Positions 6,264 to 9,163 of a stretch of DNA of 9,163 bases are shown here, piece by piece. Source of the DNA: Defluviitaleaceae bacterium (GTDB lineage Bacteria > Bacillota > Clostridia > Lachnospirales > WRAX01); the NCBI GenBank assembly GCA_009787945.1, contig WQSI01000071.1, forward strand, positions 1 to 9,163, in the 5' to 3' direction. The notes beneath the pieces are model-generated. The model was not told where the DNA came from and made no database searches. It saw only the letters and a list, made by a program, of their open reading frames with translations. The stretch's first letter is position 1. Each line of letters starts with the position of its first letter. The position numbers and the translations under genes were made by a program.

Positions 6264-6292
6264 TTGACATCTGGAAAAATTTGTCGTATAAT
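6264..6292 (+). promoter_or_regulatory. Toxin 2 promoter (perfect consensus)
   Basis: TTGACA (6264-6269), 17 bp identical to copy 1, TATAAT (6287-6292). Predicted start is near 6299. Confidence 0.9.
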
Positions 6293-6298
6293 GTATTT

Positions 6299-6362
6299 GC
6301 GCAATTGGGCGGATGGCTTTGCACCCTAAAGGACAAAACTTTGTCCGAAAGGAGGTGAGGCT
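6299..6362 (+). promoter_or_regulatory. Structured leader of toxin 2 mRNA with coupled upstream frame
   Basis: Segments 6297-6305 and 6314-6322 pair with 3' UTR segments 6530-6538 and 6514-6522 (9 bp each). The hairpin 6331-6336/6341-6346 precedes GGAGGTGAGG (6351-6360). An upstream frame from ATG 6313 runs 17 codons and stops at TGA 6364-6366, overlapping the toxin ATG as ATGA. In copy 1 the same frame stops early. Its own ribosome site (GGGCGG, immediately adjacent) is poor, so its translation is uncertain. Confidence 0.65.
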
Positions 6363-6494
6363 ATGACATATGTTTGCATAAATCTGGATACAATTTTCCA
6401 TGGTATTATCGCCTTTGTTGTTTTGGTGAAATTTATTATGGAGTTGGCAGATAAAGACAAACGCCGCCCCACGTCTAAAGGTAAGCGGCGTTAA
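6363..6494 (+). CDS. Small holin-like / type I toxin-like membrane peptide, copy 2
   Basis: 43 aa: MTYVCINLDT, a hydrophobic stretch at about 11-28 (IFHGIIAFVVLVKFIMEL), then a charged tail ADKDKRRP and SKGKRR. The layout is the same as copy 1, with 58 percent identity over 43 positions. The hydrophobic residues are conserved in character rather than identity, as expected for a membrane helix under selection. The start is set by GGAGGTGAGG. The tail lacks the final SK of copy 1 because the stop follows KRR directly. A membrane toxin role is inferred from architecture. An alternative is a small regulatory membrane peptide. Confidence 0.78.
   Translation: MTYVCINLDTIFHGIIAFVVLVKFIMELADKDKRRPTSKGKRR
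6453..6492 (-). terminator. Antisense RNA 2 terminator inside the toxin ORF
   Basis: Arms 6460-6467 and 6485-6492 repeat the 8-bp AACGCCGC/GCGGCGTT stem of copy 1. It is followed on the minus strand by TGTCTTT, a weak U-tract. Confidence 0.6.
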
Positions 6495-6536
6495 TTTAAT
6501 TCAACACAAAACCGCAAAGCCAGACGACCATTGCGC

Positions 6537-6569
6537 AAGAGGGGATGTTGAAGCATCCTCTCTTTTATT
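6537..6569 (+). terminator. Toxin 2 sense terminator
   Basis: Stem 6537-6547 with 6554-6564 (11 pairs, one G-U) and a 6-nt loop TTGAAG, then TTATTATTT. It has the same position and function as the copy 1 terminator but different stem bases, so pairing is kept while sequence changed. Confidence 0.82.
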
Positions 6570-6575
6570 ATTTCC

Positions 6576-6604
6576 ATTATACCAAATCTACACCCCCATG
6601 TCAA
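6576..6604 (-). promoter_or_regulatory. Antisense RNA 2 promoter (perfect consensus)
   Basis: Minus-strand TTGACA (6599-6604), 17 bp, TATAAT (6576-6581). Identical to the copy 1 antisense promoter, including the spacer. Confidence 0.9.
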
Positions 6605-6628
6605 ATAAAAATTTATTTTTCTAAGCAC

Positions 6629-6657
6629 TTGATTTTATTGTCGAATGACTGTATAAT
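6629..6657 (+). promoter_or_regulatory. Promoter of the DUF4364-guaB operon
   Basis: TTGATT (6629-6634), 17-bp spacer, TATAAT (6652-6657). Predicted start is near 6664. No riboswitch-sized leader follows. Confidence 0.78.
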
Positions 6658-6745
6658 CATTAGAAACACTTTTTAGGGGGCGGTTTACATTTCACAACAA
6701 AATATCCACCCCAGCGAACCAGAGCGCAAACAACTGGAGAACAAG

Positions 6746-7258
6746 GTGACGATACTGTATTTGGTGGATAAAATTGATGTTCCCATTTCAGGGGTGCAGA
6801 TTACCAAGTTTGCCGTGGAAGAAAATTTTATGAATTATTATTTGGTGCAGCAGTATTTGAATGAAATGGCAGAAGCGGGGTATTTAGACGGGGTAAAAAG
6901 TGGCAACGCAACCAGATACACCATTACTGACGAGGGGCTTGCCACCTTGGAAACCTTCGGGGGGTACATTCCCCTGCACACAAAGGCTCGCATTGCTAAA
7001 TATATAACCGAGCATCTGGGGGCTGTTAAACAGGATTTAGAAATTTCCGCAACACATTTTTATCAGCATGACACAGGGGAATATTTTGTGAAATGCGCCG
7101 TTTATGACGGGGATAATATGCTGATGGAGGTTAATTTGTCTGTTGTTAACAAAGAGCAGGCTTTGCAAATTTGCAACAACTGGAAAAACGATATTGGGCG
7201 AAGATATAAAAGCATGATAGACATTTTGCTTGCCAATGAAAAAGAAAAGGGAGGTTGA
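6746..7258 (+). CDS. DUF4364 family winged-helix protein
   Basis: 170 aa from the GTG at 6746. The N-terminal half (ITKFAVEENFMNYYLVQQYLNEMAEAGYLDG) reads as a winged helix followed by a wing strand (TRYTITDEGLATLETF), and the C-terminal half is a mixed alpha/beta domain. It resembles the DUF4364 family of Clostridia, likely DNA-binding but of unknown function. The start is doubtful. GGAG lies 6 nt before the GTG, yet family members usually have an ENK(L/V)xILY motif, and here LENK is encoded just upstream in the open frame. That frame extends back to ATT at 6689, 8 nt after AGGGGG (6675-6680), with no ATG, GTG or TTG between, so a 189-aa product from an ATT start is possible. It is in an operon with guaB, 5 nt downstream. 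Confidence 0.85.
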   Translation: MTILYLVDKIDVPISGVQITKFAVEENFMNYYLVQQYLNEMAEAGYLDGVKSGNATRYTITDEGLATLETFGGYIPLHTKARIAKYITEHLGAVKQDLEISATHFYQHDTGEYFVKCAVYDGDNMLMEVNLSVVNKEQALQICNNWKNDIGRRYKSMIDILLANEKEKGG

Positions 7259-7263
7259 TTGAT

Positions 7264-8727
7264 ATGGCAAAAATTATTAGAGAGGGACTGTCTTTTGACG
7301 ACGTTCTGTTGGTTCCTGGGGCTTCTGCGGTGTTGCCTGTGGAGGTATCCTTAGTGACCAACATCACCCGCACAATCCAAATTAACGCGCCGCTTATTTC
7401 AGCACCAATGGACACGGTGACGGAGTCTGCAATGGCAATTGCAATGGCACGGCATGGCGGTCTTGGCATTATACACAAAAATTTGAGCATTGAAGAGCAA
7501 GCAAATGAGGTTGACAAAGTTAAACGAAGCGAACATGGGGTAATTGTTGACCCTTTCTCCTTGTCGCCAAACCATTTTGTTTATGAAGCTGACCAGCTTA
7601 TGGCAAAATATCGCATTTCTGGCGTGCCCATAACAGAAAACGGGATGCTCGTGGGCATTATAACCAACCGCGACATTCGTTTTGAAACAAACCACCAAAA
7701 GAAAATTTATGAAGTGATGACAAAAGAGAATCTAATAACCGCTTCAGAGGGCATCACCCCAGAAGAAGCCAAGGAAATTTTGACAAAGGCTAAAATTGAG
7801 AAATTACCAATTGTTAACGATAAATTCGAGCTTAAAGGGCTTATCACCATTAAAGACATTGAAAAGGCAATAAAATACCCAGACAGCTCAAAAGACGGTC
7901 ACGGAAGGCTACTTGTAGGGGCTGCCGTTGGTGCAAATGACGAGGCCATGGAGCGTGTTGCCGCCCTTGTGGCAAAGCGGGTGGACATTATCACCATTGA
8001 CACAGCCCACGGTCATCATATTAACGTCATCAACAAAGTTCGCGAGATTAAAGAGGCATACCCCGACCTACCCGTAATTGCTGGAAATGTGGCAACGGCA
8101 GACGCGGTTCGCTCCCTAATCAAAGCAGGGGCAGACTGTGTTAAGGTGGGTATCGGCCCTGGCTCTATCTGCACAACCCGCGTGGTTGCTGGCGTTGGCG
8201 TTCCCCAAATGACTGCCATAATCGACTGCGCAGAAGAGGCGGCAAGGCACGATATACCCATCATAGCAGATGGCGGCATTAAGTTTTCTGGCGACATCAC
8301 CAAAGCACTTGCAGGGGGCGCGTCTGCCGTTATGCTTGGCTCTCTCTTCGCCGCCTGTGAAGAGTCCACAGGGGAAGTGCAGATTTACCAAGGGCGCAAA
8401 TATAAAACATACCGTGGCATGGGCAGCATTTCCGCCATGGAAAAAGGCAGCAAAGACAGATATTTCCAAGGTGAAGCCGAAAATGCCTCCAAATTTGTGC
8501 CAGAAGGTGTAGAAGGCCGTGTTGCCATCAAAGGCACTGTGGGAGAAACCATCTTCCAACTCCTTGGCGGCTTGCGAAGCGGCATGGGCTACTGCGGCGC
8601 AGGCACAGTAAAAGACCTGCAACAACACAGCCAAATCGTAAAGATAACCGCAGCAGGATTGCGCGAAAGCCATCCTCACAATATCTACATCACCAAAGAA
8701 GCACCGAATTACAGTAGAGAAGTATAA
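7264..8727 (+). CDS. guaB: Inosine-5'-monophosphate dehydrogenase
   Basis: 487 aa, the normal bacterial length. It catalyses NAD-dependent oxidation of IMP to XMP, the committed step of GMP synthesis, in the cytoplasm. The (beta/alpha)8 barrel is interrupted by two CBS domains at about 95-205. Catalytic Cys303 lies in GIGPGSICTTR, preceded by IDTAHGHH (245-252) and AGNVAT (273-278). IADGGIKFSGD (334-344) and GMGS (385-388) are phosphate/IMP-binding motifs. Arg399-Tyr400 in the mobile flap is the expected catalytic dyad. The ATG at 7264 lies 9 nt after GGGAGG, which is embedded in the end of the DUF4364 gene. An in-frame TTG at 7255 abuts that site and is unlikely. Transcription should come from the promoter at 6629-6657 and end at 8733-8770. 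No missing catalytic residue is seen. Confidence 0.97.
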   Translation: MAKIIREGLSFDDVLLVPGASAVLPVEVSLVTNITRTIQINAPLISAPMDTVTESAMAIAMARHGGLGIIHKNLSIEEQANEVDKVKRSEHGVIVDPFSLSPNHFVYEADQLMAKYRISGVPITENGMLVGIITNRDIRFETNHQKKIYEVMTKENLITASEGITPEEAKEILTKAKIEKLPIVNDKFELKGLITIKDIEKAIKYPDSSKDGHGRLLVGAAVGANDEAMERVAALVAKRVDIITIDTAHGHHINVINKVREIKEAYPDLPVIAGNVATADAVRSLIKAGADCVKVGIGPGSICTTRVVAGVGVPQMTAIIDCAEEAARHDIPIIADGGIKFSGDITKALAGGASAVMLGSLFAACEESTGEVQIYQGRKYKTYRGMGSISAMEKGSKDRYFQGEAENASKFVPEGVEGRVAIKGTVGETIFQLLGGLRSGMGYCGAGTVKDLQQHSQIVKITAAGLRESHPHNIYITKEAPNYSREV

Positions 8728-8732
8728 TCAAC

Positions 8733-8770
8733 AACCCCCGTTGCCAAGTGAAGCAATGGGGGTTTTCCTT
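8733..8770 (+). terminator. Terminator of the guaB operon
   Basis: A 12-pair stem (8733-8744 with 8753-8764, including one G-T) has five G-C pairs at its base and an 8-nt loop, followed by TTCCTT. It starts 5 nt after the guaB stop and separates guaB from the downstream PBP gene. Confidence 0.88.
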
Positions 8771-8788
8771 ATTATCACAAATTAAAGG

Positions 8789-8817
8789 TTGACTTTTTGG
8801 TTGCGAGGTGCTAAAAT
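8789..8817 (+). promoter_or_regulatory. Promoter of the penicillin-binding protein gene
   Basis: TTGACT (8789-8794), 17 bp, TAAAAT (8812-8817). Start near 8824, which would place the GAAGGAG ribosome site almost at the 5' end of the messenger. Confidence 0.7.
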
Positions 8818-8840
8818 AATACTGAAGGAGTGGGTTTAAT

Positions 8841-9163
8841 ATGAATGAATACAGAGAAAAATTTGTCGAAGTTTTGAAGTTTTTTACCAACCGCATGTTT
8901 TTGCTGTCGGTAATTGTTGCTGTGGGCTTTGGGGTGCTTGTTGCCCAGCTTTTTCAGCGTCAAATTGTGGAAGGCACTTACCACGTGCCTGTGGTTAACA
9001 CCTTTCCCCGCGCCATTTCCACCAACGCCCCAAGAGGGGAAATTTTTGATGTAAACGGCCGCCCTTTAGCGATTTCAATCCCAGTTTTTACTGTGATGAT
9101 GGACCCTTCTGCGGTTTTCAGCGAAATTTGGGGGCAGGAATTTGACTTAAATGAGGCTTTTTT
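8841..9163 (+). CDS. Class B penicillin-binding protein, N-terminal part (runs off window)
   Basis: 107 complete codons are visible and the gene continues past the window. A short cytoplasmic N-terminus (MNEYREKFVEVLKFFTNR) precedes one membrane segment at about 19-37, followed by the start of a PBP dimerisation domain. The motif APRGEIFDVNGRPLAI (about 63-79) is the conserved RGxIxDxNGxxLA signature of class B PBPs, the transpeptidases that cross-link peptidoglycan with SEDS partners. The catalytic Ser-x-x-Lys region is outside the window, so PBP2 (elongation) versus PBP3/SpoVD (division or sporulation) cannot be decided. The ATG follows AAGGAG at 10-nt spacing, slightly long. Confidence 0.9.
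   Translation, partial: MNEYREKFVEVLKFFTNRMFLLSVIVAVGFGVLVAQLFQRQIVEGTYHVPVVNTFPRAISTNAPRGEIFDVNGRPLAISIPVFTVMMDPSAVFSEIWGQEFDLNEAF

Larger units (their letters stand above)
6453..6569 (-). ncRNA. Predicted antisense antitoxin RNA 2
   Basis: Predicted start near 6569 from the minus-strand promoter at 6576-6604. It would run through the toxin 2 terminator and 3' UTR and end at the hairpin in the KRR...KRR codons, about 115 nt. Because the sense terminators differ between copies, the 5' hairpin of this RNA differs from that of antisense RNA 1, which may confer partner specificity. Confidence 0.75.
6262..6616 (+). repeat. Tandem repeat copy 2: second type I toxin-antitoxin-like module
   Basis: Offset by 388-394 bp from copy 1, with the same order of elements. 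A short unrelated AT-rich spacer (6229-6261) separates the copies. Sense terminator arms and loop differ from copy 1, while both promoters are unchanged. Confidence 0.88.

Noticed and set aside
5868..6616. CRISPR array or insertion sequence as explanation of the direct repeats
   Set aside because: There are only two units of about 360 bp with a coding middle, no short regular repeat-spacer pattern, no transposase and no terminal inverted repeats.
6664..6745. Riboswitch (purine type) ahead of the DUF4364-guaB operon
   Set aside because: The leader is only about 25-80 nt and shows no purine aptamer core or terminator/antiterminator pair.
8116..8679. 187-aa minus-strand frame opposite guaB
   Set aside because: Shadow of the fully motif-supported IMP dehydrogenase gene.

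Overview
The window looks like a chromosomal segment of a low-to-moderate GC Firmicute, most likely a Clostridia/Lachnospirales-type anaerobe. The evidence is the gene content (a ClpA-type unfoldase, a DUF4364 protein next to guaB, a class B PBP), the strong Shine-Dalgarno sites and the near-consensus vegetative sigma-A promoters with 17-bp spacers. No species can be named from sequence alone.

Layout. Positions 131-3888 (minus strand) hold a tight three-gene operon read right to left: clpA, a FlK-like hotdog acyl-CoA thioesterase and a lipoprotein with a GExHG-type hydrolase fold. A long imperfect hairpin lies beyond it at 9-92. A divergent promoter region (3925-3997) has an 18-bp perfect inverted repeat laid over both -35 boxes. 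From it a more AT-rich gene for a 608-aa NACHT-family NTPase (4036-5862) is read rightwards. This is a candidate bacterial NLR-like defence gene. Positions 7264-8727 encode IMP dehydrogenase (guaB), preceded in the same operon by a DUF4364 winged-helix protein. guaB ends at a clear terminator, and the 5' part of a class B penicillin-binding protein follows and runs off the window.

The most interesting part is 5863-6616, which has no large gene. It contains two tandem copies (about 360 bp each) of what appears to be a complete type I toxin-antitoxin module. Each copy has (1) a perfect TTGACA-17-TATAAT promoter, (2) a roughly 64-nt structured leader with a strong ribosome binding site, (3) a 43-45 aa peptide with one hydrophobic segment and a Lys/Arg tail, (4) a sense terminator and (5) a second perfect TTGACA-17-TATAAT promoter pointing back from the 3' side. 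The opposing promoter would make an antisense RNA of about 120 nt. The antisense terminator hairpin appears to lie inside the toxin codons for the KRR...KRR tail. The 5' end of the toxin mRNA can pair with its own 3' UTR, as in hok-like and AapA-like toxin messengers. Regulatory ends are almost identical between copies while the coding middle has diverged.

Taken together, a housekeeping proteolysis operon and a housekeeping purine operon flank an accessory block (NACHT NTPase plus tandem toxin-antitoxin genes). The block is plausibly an acquired defence or abortive-infection island. No terminator separates the NACHT gene from the first toxin module, so the two may be transcriptionally linked. 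The type I assignment and the defence role are inferences from architecture and motifs, not from any search.
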